DNA from: Alphaproteobacteria bacterium | GTDB taxonomy: Bacteria; Pseudomonadota; Alphaproteobacteria; RF32; CAG-239 | Direction of reading: 5' to 3' | Assembly (NCBI GenBank): GCA_017445475.1 | Contig: JAFSUB010000009.1 | Span: 37,477 to 101,476, forward strand | DNA: 64,000 bases | Shown here: positions 35,251 through 43,218 of the stretch, piece after piece | Numbering within the stretch: position 1 is the first letter of the stretch | How the letters are laid out: each line of letters begins with the position of its first letter | The notes under the pieces: model-generated | Seen by the model: only the letters and a program-made list of their open reading frames with translations | Told to the model about the DNA's origin: nothing | Databases searched by the model: none | Made by a program: the position numbers and the translations under genes

Positions 35251-36094
35251 TAAAATTATTGTGCCACTCTTTTATTTTCTTGCCGGTTGCACCGTTATGG
35301 AAGATGTAATGACAGAAAAGCTTACCGGTCAAGAAGTATATGTTTGTCATAATGAAAATAATCTTACAATCGGCAAAAAGATCGTTCAAAATATTACCGA
35401 TTCTAATGAGTATGGGCAAAATAATGTATTTAAAATAACAATGCTTGATAAAAAATCAGGTTATCAAGAAATGGCACGCTGGGCAAATACATCACCCGAT
35501 TATATGTCAGAGATACAACAAATTCTGGTTACCAGACCTTTTTGCACCAAAGCGAAATATAAACAATATTTAGAGCGCCAGAGAAAAGAAAAGCAGGAAA
35601 GAGAAGAAAAAGAAAGATTTAAGAAAGAACAAGAAGCTGCAAAAAGAGCAGAGGAAATTGCTGACTGCAAACAGGCCATAGATAAAGCTCAACAACGTAA
35701 CAACGAAATTAAAAATATAGCGGGAAATGTAGTGATACTGGATGAAACTATTACCACTAGTAATCAAAATAAAACAAGTAATTGGAGCTATTGCTTAAAA
35801 GTTGCAGGTTATGACAAAGAGGGAATTGTGGTAGAAAGTCGTTGCACATTTTCTCCCGTAGCAAATTTGTTTCTTGCCGCCTTTGTAGGATGCGAAGAAA
35901 AAAGATACTTTATTTATACTCAAAATGATTATGCAGATGGCGAATGTTATAAAGACTGGTCTTATTTACATAAAGATGCCGGTGTTCATACTTGGAAAGG
36001 TAAAAGGTTGCGGTCGTATAAGAAAACAAATTTCCAAATTTCTGAAATCGAATATGAAACGTATTTAAAGGATAAAACACATCAATGTCAGTAA
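35240..36094 (+). CDS. Lipoprotein with charged coiled coil, unknown function
   Basis: Not recognised. 284 residues from ATG 35240 (an ATG at 35222 is also in frame). The short signal ends in a lipobox FLAGC, so it is probably a lipoprotein. A Lys/Glu/Arg-rich coiled-coil segment (~110-145) separates an N-terminal domain from a C-terminal domain with several cysteines. It overlaps the PH-domain gene by 11 bases. Confidence 0.65.
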   Translation: MQNNKIIVPLFYFLAGCTVMEDVMTEKLTGQEVYVCHNENNLTIGKKIVQNITDSNEYGQNNVFKITMLDKKSGYQEMARWANTSPDYMSEIQQILVTRPFCTKAKYKQYLERQRKEKQEREEKERFKKEQEAAKRAEEIADCKQAIDKAQQRNNEIKNIAGNVVILDETITTSNQNKTSNWSYCLKVAGYDKEGIVVESRCTFSPVANLFLAAFVGCEEKRYFIYTQNDYADGECYKDWSYLHKDAGVHTWKGKRLRSYKKTNFQISEIEYETYLKDKTHQCQ

Positions 36095-36123
36095 TTTATG
36101 TTTATTTTTGAAAGGTCTTTGTT

Positions 36124-37260
36124 ATGAAAAAATTTCTTTTTATACTCGGTATTTTAATACTAAATAGCAGTATTTCCCTAGCTGCAAATAATCTTATCAG
36201 TGCTGATTGGTGGAAAACAGCTACACTTGATAAGGTAAAATCAGAAATAGCAAATGGTGCAGATGTGAATGCTGCCGGAACAGATAAAGCTGGTAATGGT
36301 GATTTACGAACAAATGTAACTCCTTTAATGTTTGCTCTAAAATATGGCAATCCAAGTGTAGAAGTTATAGAAAGTCTCATTAAGGCAGGTGCTGATGTAA
36401 ATGAAAAAGAAAATACTATTGGTTTAACACCTTTAATATACGCTGTTGATTTTAACGAAAATCCTAAAATTATTCAAACACTCATTAAAGCTGGTGCAGA
36501 TATTAATATAAATGATAAAGAAGGAGGAACAGCTTTAATATATGCCGCTCAATTTAATAAAAATGACGAAGTCGCAAAATCTCTAATCAAAGCCGGAGCA
36601 AATGTTAACGCTAAGAACAATGCAGGTGCAACAGCACTAATGGTCGCCGCTGGTGCAAATAAAAATCCAGAAATTATAAAATCCTTAATCAATGTTGGCG
36701 CAGATGTTAATGCAAAAACTAATGAAGGCTTTACCGCATTAATGGCAGCTGCTGGTGCAAATAAAAATTCTGAAATTGTAAAAATATTAATCAAAGCGAG
36801 AGCAGATGTTAATGCCAAAACTAATGAAGGCTTTACCGCATTAATGTTAGCGGTAGGTTCCAATAAAAATCCAGAAATTGTAAAAACTTTAGTCAATGCT
36901 GGTGCGGATATTGATGCTATTACAACAGCTAACAATGGACGATCAACCGCACTTTCGCTAGCTTTTGGTTCGGCTAATAGAGAAGTTTGGAAATATTTAG
37001 CAAAATTAAAAGTAAAAGAATTTTGTGAATTGACTAGCTCTAATTCAGGAGAAGTGTATTTATGCGAGGATAAGGTAAATTTGTATCTTAAAAAAGAGGA
37101 AAAACTTCAAAGTTGTGCGCGTAATATGATGGCAATCCCGTATATAACTAGACTCGCAAAAGTACTGCCGACAGCAGAAGACCCTAATAAAACGGTTATG
37201 TCAATGATTGGCCTAGCTATAGAATTTAATTGCTCAATTAGTGGGTATGTACAACAATAA
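36124..37260 (+). CDS. Secreted ankyrin-repeat protein
   Basis: 378 residues with a signal peptide (~1-20, ending SLAAN) and about seven ankyrin repeats (~35-300), each with a TALM/TPLM, AAGANKNPEI and LIKAGADVNA pattern; the final ~70 residues contain four cysteines. Two neighbouring repeats are almost identical at DNA level (36705-36745 and 36807-36846), a sign of recent repeat duplication. Export suggests a periplasmic or extracellular protein-binding role. The usual reading would be host interaction or inter-bacterial immunity, but the partner is unknown. Confidence 0.85.
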   Translation: MKKFLFILGILILNSSISLAANNLISADWWKTATLDKVKSEIANGADVNAAGTDKAGNGDLRTNVTPLMFALKYGNPSVEVIESLIKAGADVNEKENTIGLTPLIYAVDFNENPKIIQTLIKAGADININDKEGGTALIYAAQFNKNDEVAKSLIKAGANVNAKNNAGATALMVAAGANKNPEIIKSLINVGADVNAKTNEGFTALMAAAGANKNSEIVKILIKARADVNAKTNEGFTALMLAVGSNKNPEIVKTLVNAGADIDAITTANNGRSTALSLAFGSANREVWKYLAKLKVKEFCELTSSNSGEVYLCEDKVNLYLKKEEKLQSCARNMMAIPYITRLAKVLPTAEDPNKTVMSMIGLAIEFNCSISGYVQQ

Positions 37261-37338
37261 GTAATTGGTAACTTTTTAACCCTGAGATGTAAAACTAGTC
37301 TTTGATGTCAGAAAGTTATTTTTTTCATATTTTCTTTA

Positions 37339-37375
37339 TAAACACCAACTTACGCACGGGGTTGGTGTTTATTCT
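37339..37375 (+). terminator. Rho-independent terminator after the ankyrin gene
   Basis: TAAACACCAAC (37339-37349) pairs perfectly with GTTGGTGTTTA (37361-37371), followed by TTCTTTTC. Confidence 0.75.
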
Positions 37376-37528
37376 TTTCTTTAAATACAAGGGTTTGATT
37401 CCATATACGCAAAAAAATAGCAAAAAAATGCTCATTTTAGTAAAAAAGGGGGCTCGCGAAGGTGATTTTTTACGGCATAATATAAATAGTTAATGAGTAA
37501 TAACACTATTTATGAAAGGAAAAACACC

Positions 37529-37672
37529 ATGTATCAGATAGTTATCAATAATGTGAGAATGCCAACAATTTACTGGTCGTTACGTGAAGCAATGGAAGCT
37601 TGTGAGTATGAAAAAGCTCGTGGCTGTGCTGTAATGTGCGACATCATTCCATTAGACTCAACAACAAACTAA
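37529..37672 (+). CDS. Small protein, unknown function
   Basis: 47 residues, not recognised. ATG 37529 has GAAAGGA nine bases upstream. Sequence MYQIVINNVRMPTIYW then an EAMEACEYEKARGCAV stretch; contains three cysteines. Followed closely by the startless gene at 37708 with a matching leader, so the two probably formed one transcript. Confidence 0.6.
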   Translation: MYQIVINNVRMPTIYWSLREAMEACEYEKARGCAVMCDIIPLDSTTN

Positions 37673-37707
37673 ACAATCATCTTAACTAATCTTGAAAGGA
37701 AAATACC

Positions 37708-37980
37708 AGGCAAAAGCACTTTGAAGAATATTTACAAGCAAAGAATTACAGTTCAACGACAAGCCTTGACTATCCTGCACGTTTAGAAAGACTTTGCCGT
37801 AAGGAAAAAATCTCTTATGAACATCTGGCACAACATTTGAATGAGATTATGCCTCAATATGAAAAGACCGGTAAAAAGTCAAGCTATGGAAAAAGAAGTC
37901 ATTCATCAGTCATCAACGCTTTGAGAAGATTTGCTGAATTCTTATCTGAAGCCAACATCAAATTTGAAAATGCTAACTAA
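37708..37980 (+). pseudogene. Startless gene resembling a recombinase core-binding (SAM-like) domain
   Basis: A 90-codon frame with a good GAAAGGA leader, but AGG where the ATG should be (37708-37710). The preceding in-frame codons run into TGA, so no upstream start exists. The product (QKHFEEYLQAKNYSSTTSLD, later SSVINALRRFAEFL) is helix-rich and resembles the N-terminal core-binding domain of tyrosine recombinases, without a catalytic domain. Likely inactivated by a single T-to-G change in the start codon, or a sequencing error. Confidence 0.6.
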
Positions 37981-37997
37981 GATAAGGAGTAAATACT

Positions 37998-38201
37998 ATG
38001 TCAGATGTTAAATATCCAGATATAACAGTCAAAATAATTGGTGCTAATGGTAATGCCTTCTGTATCTTAGGTATATGTACTAGAGAAATGAGAAGACATA
38101 AGCTGCCACAATCTGAAATTGATAACTTTATGTCAGAAGCAACACATGGAGATTATAATCATTTGCTTTGTGTTGTTATGAATTGGTTTAATGTGGAGTA
38201 A
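37998..38201 (+). CDS. Small plasmid-type protein, unknown function
   Basis: 67 residues from an ATG behind AAGGAG. The pattern (NAFCILG near 22, then EIDNFMSEATHGDYNHLLCV, and a final VMNWFNVE) resembles small proteins carried on alphaproteobacterial plasmids and islands. It is 5 bases from the DUF3768 gene. Function unknown. Confidence 0.65.
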   Translation: MSDVKYPDITVKIIGANGNAFCILGICTREMRRHKLPQSEIDNFMSEATHGDYNHLLCVVMNWFNVE

Positions 38202-38206
38202 GTAAT

Positions 38207-38524
38207 ATGAATGATATAGCGAAATTAAATGATGATTTTAGAAAGAGTTTTATTGGTGGTGAAGTTTTATTGAGTGCCGGTATTGCTGCTATGAGTTCAG
38301 AAGATAAGGCCAATATTGTATCACTTGTTCAAAATTTTGATAGTTTCAATGATGATAATGACGTGTATGGAGAACATGATTTTTTTAGTATAGATTATAA
38401 AGGCAATAAAATCTTTGCTAAAATTGACTATTACGATTTGAATTATGAGTTTATGTCAGAAAATCCAGCCAATCCTGATATAACCAATCGAGTACTTACT
38501 ATTCTCTTATCTTGTGAATATTAA
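38207..38524 (+). CDS. DUF3768 family protein
   Basis: 105 residues starting IAKLNDDFRKSFIGGEVLLS, with the characteristic DDNDVYGEHDFFSI, KIDYYDLNYEFMSENPANPD and RVLTILLSCEY. DUF3768 proteins are common on alphaproteobacterial plasmids and integrative elements; the function is unknown. This supports both the alphaproteobacterial host range and the mobile origin of the region. Confidence 0.85.
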   Translation: MNDIAKLNDDFRKSFIGGEVLLSAGIAAMSSEDKANIVSLVQNFDSFNDDNDVYGEHDFFSIDYKGNKIFAKIDYYDLNYEFMSENPANPDITNRVLTILLSCEY

Positions 38525-38549
38525 ATACAAACACCAAAGCTTGTTTTTT

Positions 38550-38620
38550 GGCCCTATACGCATAGATTTGTTTTTTACTATAAACTAACCAGTAGAAATG
38601 AATCTTGATTGTATAGGGCC
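38550..38620. repeat. Long-loop inverted repeat between convergent genes
   Basis: GGCCCTATAC (38550-38559) and GTATAGGGCC (38611-38620) are perfect 10-base arms, with T/A runs outside. It lies between the DUF3768 gene and the convergent recombinase-like gene and may terminate both. The CCCTATAC box recurs near 28694. Confidence 0.6.
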
Positions 38621-38724
38621 ATTTTTCAGACCATACCAATATTATATAATTTTTACATATTTACAATGATTTATAACATCAATTTACTTTTGATAAATGA
38701 TTGAAGAACAGGTATAGAGTATTT

Positions 38725-39525
38725 TTAGCAAGTATGTTCCATTAATACTTCCTGCACTTTATCAAATAAAGGCTTATCTATAATTGTTGGGTAATTATGA
38801 GGATAAAATTCTTTGTTCCAACGCATCATACCAATATAAAATCTATTTTTAAGAATATTGTTTACACAAGTTTCAGAAACAGGTTTTCCATTTTTATTTA
38901 CTAATCCTAATGTATGCGCTAATTCTGTTAATGTCTTAATTGAATAGTTACCGGTAGAATATTCTCTAAATAATTTAATAATTATTGGTGCTTTCTTGGT
39001 GTCAATAACTATATTGCATGCATCTCTAACATTTTTATAACCAATAGGAGCCAACCCCATGTAATATCCCTGTTCTATATAATAGGTGGTCTGTGTTTTT
39101 TTTATTTTATTAAGATACATATCAAGAAGGGGGGAAGCAGACAGCATCATTAAACAACCATGACTTTTATCAACAATAAGTGATTGTTCATAAGAATGTA
39201 TTACTATTTTGCCACCTATTACAAAATCTTTAAATAAATATTCTAAATTAAAAGATAGAAATTTAGTTACGATATGAACTCTACCGGTTTGTTCTCTAAC
39301 AAAAGTATACATATCATCTATATTTTTGTTAGTATCTCTTCTAGTGCATGAGTATATTTTTATAATTTCAAGATTTTTATTGCTACAATAATTAATTAGT
39401 GTACCTACAATATTTTTTCTCTCTTTTCTATTAGCAGAACAAAAAATTATCGCTTTTTCTTTTACATTAACTTGATTAGGATTATTACTCCATTCTTCAA
39501 GCCATTCTTTTATTTCTTTTGTCAT
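38725..39525 (-). CDS. Degenerate serine-recombinase paralogue without catalytic serine
   Basis: 266 residues. The C-terminal half is clearly the recombinase domain of the large recombinase at 30798-32447 (GLAPIGYKNVRDA versus GLAPIGYLNERDE; NRFYIGMMRW versus NPFYYGMMKI; LFDKVQEV in both). The N-terminal domain aligns (AIIFCSANRKER versus AILFCRVSSKRQ), but Arg-Val-Ser-Ser has become Ser-Ala-Asn-Arg, and the DRLQRS motif is also gone. The zinc ribbon and coiled coil are absent. The frame is intact with AAGGAT upstream, so it is probably expressed as a non-catalytic DNA-binding protein. Confidence 0.85.
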   Translation of the reverse strand: MTKEIKEWLEEWSNNPNQVNVKEKAIIFCSANRKERKNIVGTLINYCSNKNLEIIKIYSCTRRDTNKNIDDMYTFVREQTGRVHIVTKFLSFNLEYLFKDFVIGGKIVIHSYEQSLIVDKSHGCLMMLSASPLLDMYLNKIKKTQTTYYIEQGYYMGLAPIGYKNVRDACNIVIDTKKAPIIIKLFREYSTGNYSIKTLTELAHTLGLVNKNGKPVSETCVNNILKNRFYIGMMRWNKEFYPHNYPTIIDKPLFDKVQEVLMEHTC

Positions 39526-39922
39526 ATTATAAATCCTTTTTGTAATTTATTATTATTTATCAAAAGCAAACTTTATTGCTCTGATAGTGTTGATATGTCG
39601 CGATTCTTTTGAAATGTAAAACCATAATTTAAATTATTTTTCCATTATGATAAAAATACTTTATTTATGGATTATCAATAGGTTAACTTAGGTGTTATAT
39701 GAATCAGAGGTTGAAAATTACAAAGTCTTATTTTTTGACCATATGACTCAATATTTATTTTTGGTATAGGTTTATATATAAAAAATGAATTAGCTTGTTT
39801 CTGGGCTGTTTATGACTCAATGAACAGCGTTTTATGAAGATATTAGAGTTAAAATTGTCAACATCTGAGGATAAAACACAATAAGCTATATTCAGTGTAT
39901 GGTATTAAAAGTTGTCACTATA
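39526..39922. other. AT-rich gap with a diverged repeat copy
   Basis: No gene seen. 39683-39714 (TTAACTTAGG ... CAGAGGTTGA) is a diverged relative of the hairpin repeat at 28627, and is followed, as there, by a T-rich stretch and a CCNTATNNG box near 39736. Confidence 0.5.
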
Positions 39923-40705
39923 TTATTTAACATTAATATACTTAACTTTAACACCATTACTTCTTAAATATTTTATACACTCAACATACTCATTATATAG
40001 TTGATTATAGTCATTACGTATCTTTTCTAACAATGAATCAGATATATATAAACCATTATTTGAACATACACCTTTATTAAGATATCTCATCCAACCTTCA
40101 GGACCTTGTTCATCATCATATTTTTCATTTGTATGAAGCATATTACGATATTCAGGTCTTTTATATTCTTTATTTCTATTACATACAGAAGTCTTTAATG
40201 CTAACCTTACTTTACTATCTATATTTTCATCAAATACTTCTCTTATTCCATGTATATGTGTTTCTTTATCATTTATATCTTTACGTCTATATGTAGGTTT
40301 ATTCTCTAATATAAATGACATCATAGGTTTAGAGATAGATTGTAGTTGATAGTCTAAATTACCATACATTCTTTTGATAATAACTGCTTTTAACTCTTTA
40401 TATGATAAGTTTTTATATCTATCTCTAAACTCTTTGCTAAAATCTAATGTAAATGGTTTAAGACAAGTAAATGCTTTTGTTTCTGACATAAAATACAAGA
40501 AATAAGCTAACTTTTGTATATCAGTTATATCTCTCCATATTGGCAATCTATATACTTCTACTTCTTTTTTATCATTATCATCATATATATTACTAATATG
40601 AGATGCTAAAATAAAATCATATTTCCACCATTTAACTATATAAATAAAGTCTTTGTAGACTTTTTGGCTTTTCTTTTTCTTAGATATTTTCTGTTTTTTT
40701 CGCAT
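39923..40705 (-). CDS. Unknown protein next to a DNA methyltransferase
   Basis: Not recognised. 260 residues from ATG 40705, eight bases after GGAG, with TATAAT at 40722-40727. It begins with a very basic stretch (MRKKQKISKKKKSQK) and is Lys/Tyr/Asn rich. There is no obvious PD-(D/E)XK or HNH motif by eye. It follows the cytosine methyltransferase gene on the same strand after 167 bases, the place where a cognate restriction enzyme could sit, but this is only positional inference. Confidence 0.6.
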   Translation of the reverse strand: MRKKQKISKKKKSQKVYKDFIYIVKWWKYDFILASHISNIYDDNDKKEVEVYRLPIWRDITDIQKLAYFLYFMSETKAFTCLKPFTLDFSKEFRDRYKNLSYKELKAVIIKRMYGNLDYQLQSISKPMMSFILENKPTYRRKDINDKETHIHGIREVFDENIDSKVRLALKTSVCNRNKEYKRPEYRNMLHTNEKYDDEQGPEGWMRYLNKGVCSNNGLYISDSLLEKIRNDYNQLYNEYVECIKYLRSNGVKVKYINVK

Positions 40706-40872
40706 AGTCAATCTCCTATGCATTATAGAATTCTTAATTATCTGGTGATTGAGACTAAAAAAATTATTTTTGTGATCACATTTTGCTACGAATTGCAAAA
40801 TAAAAAAATATAGAGACTTTTACATCTCTATATTTCATTATATTATAAGTTAATCAAAGGTTATAATTGATT

Positions 40873-42861
40873 TCATATATCAAAAGACGTTAAGTTCCCA
40901 TTCATCTTTAATCCAACTTCCTCTAATTTTTTATGTACTAACATTTTAATTTTATTTATATATTGTTGTTTATCATATTCTGTATTTAAATCATAGTTTC
41001 TTAATCGTTCTTCAACTACTGGATAGAATATCCTGCCTTTATACATATTGTAAAAAAGAAATTCATTTGGTTTAGGTGTTATTATTTGAGGATAATCTTC
41101 TAGTTTTTCATCTGGATGAGCTGTTCTGTTAGGAATTGTTTCAGCTAATACAGCAGCTAATCTTGGAAGAAAAGACTCGGCCAATACATCATTAATCAAT
41201 TTATCTGAAGCCCAATCAGGAATCTGGAAGCAAGGTTTATTATTACACCATCTCTTGTCAATGGATAAACCTAATAAAATTAGTTTTTCTTCAAGATTAT
41301 AAACTCTTGGATCAGACCATGTAATATTACCTTCCTTATCAACAACAGGACGTCCCGGATGAATTGTGCTCATGCCACTGATACTTCCACAGTCACTTGT
41401 TATTGTGCTAGCTGGTTTATCCCACGATTCTCTCTTAAATCTTCCTTTACGATCAGACCCACTTTTTGATCCATCTTTGTTTTTAGGTTGATATTCTTTG
41501 GCATTATCCCAAGCAGATTTACCTGTTGGTGTATGTCTAAGCATATCAATTTCTTCTTTTGTTAGTGTTGGTGTTGAATAATATTTATCATAATTCATTT
41601 TAGGAGATATGGAAGGTAAATCTCCAATTGCTTCCATTAATGTTATTTGTTTTTTGAATGGGAGAGGAAATTTCCACATACCTTTTTTAGAAGCTAATAT
41701 AATCATTCTTTCTCTTGATTGAGCTGTACCATAATTTGCACCATTTAATTTATCAATATTAACTTCATAACCTAGTTTTTCTAATCTGAATTTTATATAT
41801 TCAGCAATAGTTTTTCCTTCTAATATATATTGTAAACCTTTAGGACTAGCGGTCATATAAGGTGGTACATTTTCAACTAATACATAGTCATTAACACTAT
41901 CTACAGCTTCAATGATATTTAATATAGGAAGAAATAATTTTGTTCTTGGGTCATTAAAGTCTCTTTTACCGGCTAAAGACACAGTTTGACAAGGAGGAGT
42001 GGCTATGATTAACTTACAACCTTGTGCAATATGTTCATCAATAACCTGTTTTTGAATATTTTTATCAAACAAGTCACCTTTAAATATTTTAACATTAGGA
42101 TAGTTTGTTTTATAAAATTCAACTCTATCAGCCTCAAATTCTGCAGCTATAACATTTTTGACATGTGCATATTCTAAGAAAAATTCTCCAATTCCAACAT
42201 TTGAACAAAGAGTAGTTGATCTTATTGGTGGTAAACTCATAACCTCACTAGGATAAAGAACATGATCCATATATTTAGCATCAGGATTGTATGGTTTGTT
42301 ATTTTCTTCTTTGATTTTTTCTTTAATCATTCTAATTGCCATTGTTCTAGTTGGTATTTCTCTGTTTTGCCGACCTTGTGCAATAGCTTTTTCAACAGCC
42401 CATTCTTCCAACATAGAAATATCTTTAGCTTGCTGTTTTGTTAATCCATATTCATCTTTTATAATTTGTGTCTTTGTTTTATATTGATCTTTAATTCTTT
42501 TTTCTATTTTTTTATTTTCTTTTTCACTTAAATCTGTTCTCATACCTTTTCTTGTTTTAATTTGTTTTAGATATGTTGATAAAGTTAATTCAGCCTTTAA
42601 TACCAATTCACCACATTCAATAGCTCTGTCTAATGCCATATTATAAATGATAGGATTTAATCTTTGTAGAAAGTAACGCCGGGCCATTTCTTTTATGACT
42701 TTTGCTTTATTTTTAACCAAAATTGAGTAATCATATAATTTAGTGGCATCTTTGGGCTGCATTGGAAGATTGAAATTAAGAATGACCTCTATATTTTTCT
42801 TGTCTTCAGTTGTTAAAACTGCTTCAGGTATTGAATTTGCAACAGGAACTAAATCTTTCAT
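40873..42861 (-). CDS. DNA (cytosine-5) methyltransferase with N-terminal helical domain
   Basis: 662 residues. The C-terminal ~450 residues are a C5-methyltransferase: motif I VGIGEFF (~222), motif IV TPPCQT (Cys 291), motif VI VENVPPY (~329), motif VIII AQSRERM (~372), and the final region with FLPRLAAVLAETIPNRT. The first ~200 residues are helical (GLTKQQAKDISMLEEWAVEK, ~139-158) and resemble a segment of phage or plasmid proteins; this domain is unusual for such enzymes. ATG 42861 follows AAGGAG. It protects DNA by methylating a cytosine, either as part of a restriction system or as an orphan. Confidence 0.9.
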   Translation of the reverse strand: MKDLVPVANSIPEAVLTTEDKKNIEVILNFNLPMQPKDATKLYDYSILVKNKAKVIKEMARRYFLQRLNPIIYNMALDRAIECGELVLKAELTLSTYLKQIKTRKGMRTDLSEKENKKIEKRIKDQYKTKTQIIKDEYGLTKQQAKDISMLEEWAVEKAIAQGRQNREIPTRTMAIRMIKEKIKEENNKPYNPDAKYMDHVLYPSEVMSLPPIRSTTLCSNVGIGEFFLEYAHVKNVIAAEFEADRVEFYKTNYPNVKIFKGDLFDKNIQKQVIDEHIAQGCKLIIATPPCQTVSLAGKRDFNDPRTKLFLPILNIIEAVDSVNDYVLVENVPPYMTASPKGLQYILEGKTIAEYIKFRLEKLGYEVNIDKLNGANYGTAQSRERMIILASKKGMWKFPLPFKKQITLMEAIGDLPSISPKMNYDKYYSTPTLTKEEIDMLRHTPTGKSAWDNAKEYQPKNKDGSKSGSDRKGRFKRESWDKPASTITSDCGSISGMSTIHPGRPVVDKEGNITWSDPRVYNLEEKLILLGLSIDKRWCNNKPCFQIPDWASDKLINDVLAESFLPRLAAVLAETIPNRTAHPDEKLEDYPQIITPKPNEFLFYNMYKGRIFYPVVEERLRNYDLNTEYDKQQYINKIKMLVHKKLEEVGLKMNGNLTSFDI

Positions 42862-43018
42862 AATAGCATCTCCTTAAAGTAAACTTTTATAAAATATTAT
42901 AATCATGTATTTAATAAAATGTAAAACCATTACTGAAAAATGATGTTTTTTATTTTGAATGCGCGCGTAATAAGCGCTCCTTTATTATTAATTTATTAAG
43001 ATTATATGTTTATAGTGT
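42862..43018. other. AT-rich intergenic region
   Basis: Upstream region of the methyltransferase gene (AT-rich, TATAAT-like sequences on the minus strand) and, at 42961-42975, a GCGCGCGTAATAAGCGC imperfect palindrome. A TATAGT element near 43012 could drive the structured stretch to the right. Confidence 0.4.
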
Positions 43019-43215
43019 ACTTGTTGGGGAATGCTCGAACTTCAACAGGTAATCGTTAAACCTAATCAACGCGGGCGGTAATAACTATTGTTTAATGTCA
43101 ATGGGATATTACGTCATAGGGCAGACACCGATATGGTGGATGCTCACAAAAATAAGGCTTGCACGAATATGTGAGCTGCATATCGCGTTGATTGCAGTTA
43201 ACGACATCCACCGCC
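43019..43215 (+). ncRNA. Candidate structured RNA or DNA element upstream of the nuclease gene
   Basis: A GC-rich stretch in AT-rich surroundings with nested complementarity: AATCAACG (43063-43070) with CGTTGATT (43186-43193); CGATATG (43129-43136) with CATATCG (43179-43185); GCTCACA (43142-43148) with TGTGAGC (43170-43176). Alternatives are GGTGGATG with CATCCACC (43135-43142 and 43204-43211). It matches no RNA family I recognise (not 6S, tmRNA, SRP or RNase P by signature). It could also be a replication or transfer origin. Confidence 0.4.
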
Positions 43216-43218
43216 TTT

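Noticed and set aside
37302..37493. A 63-codon frame after the ankyrin gene
   Set aside because: It runs across the terminator hairpin, has no binding site, and its composition reflects AT-rich spacer.
43019..43215. 6S RNA, tmRNA, SRP RNA or RNase P RNA
   Set aside because: None of the signature sequences of these RNAs is present on either strand.
43192..43218. TTG start at 43192 for the secreted nuclease
   Set aside because: It lies inside the structured element and has no binding site; a start further downstream before the hydrophobic segment is more natural.
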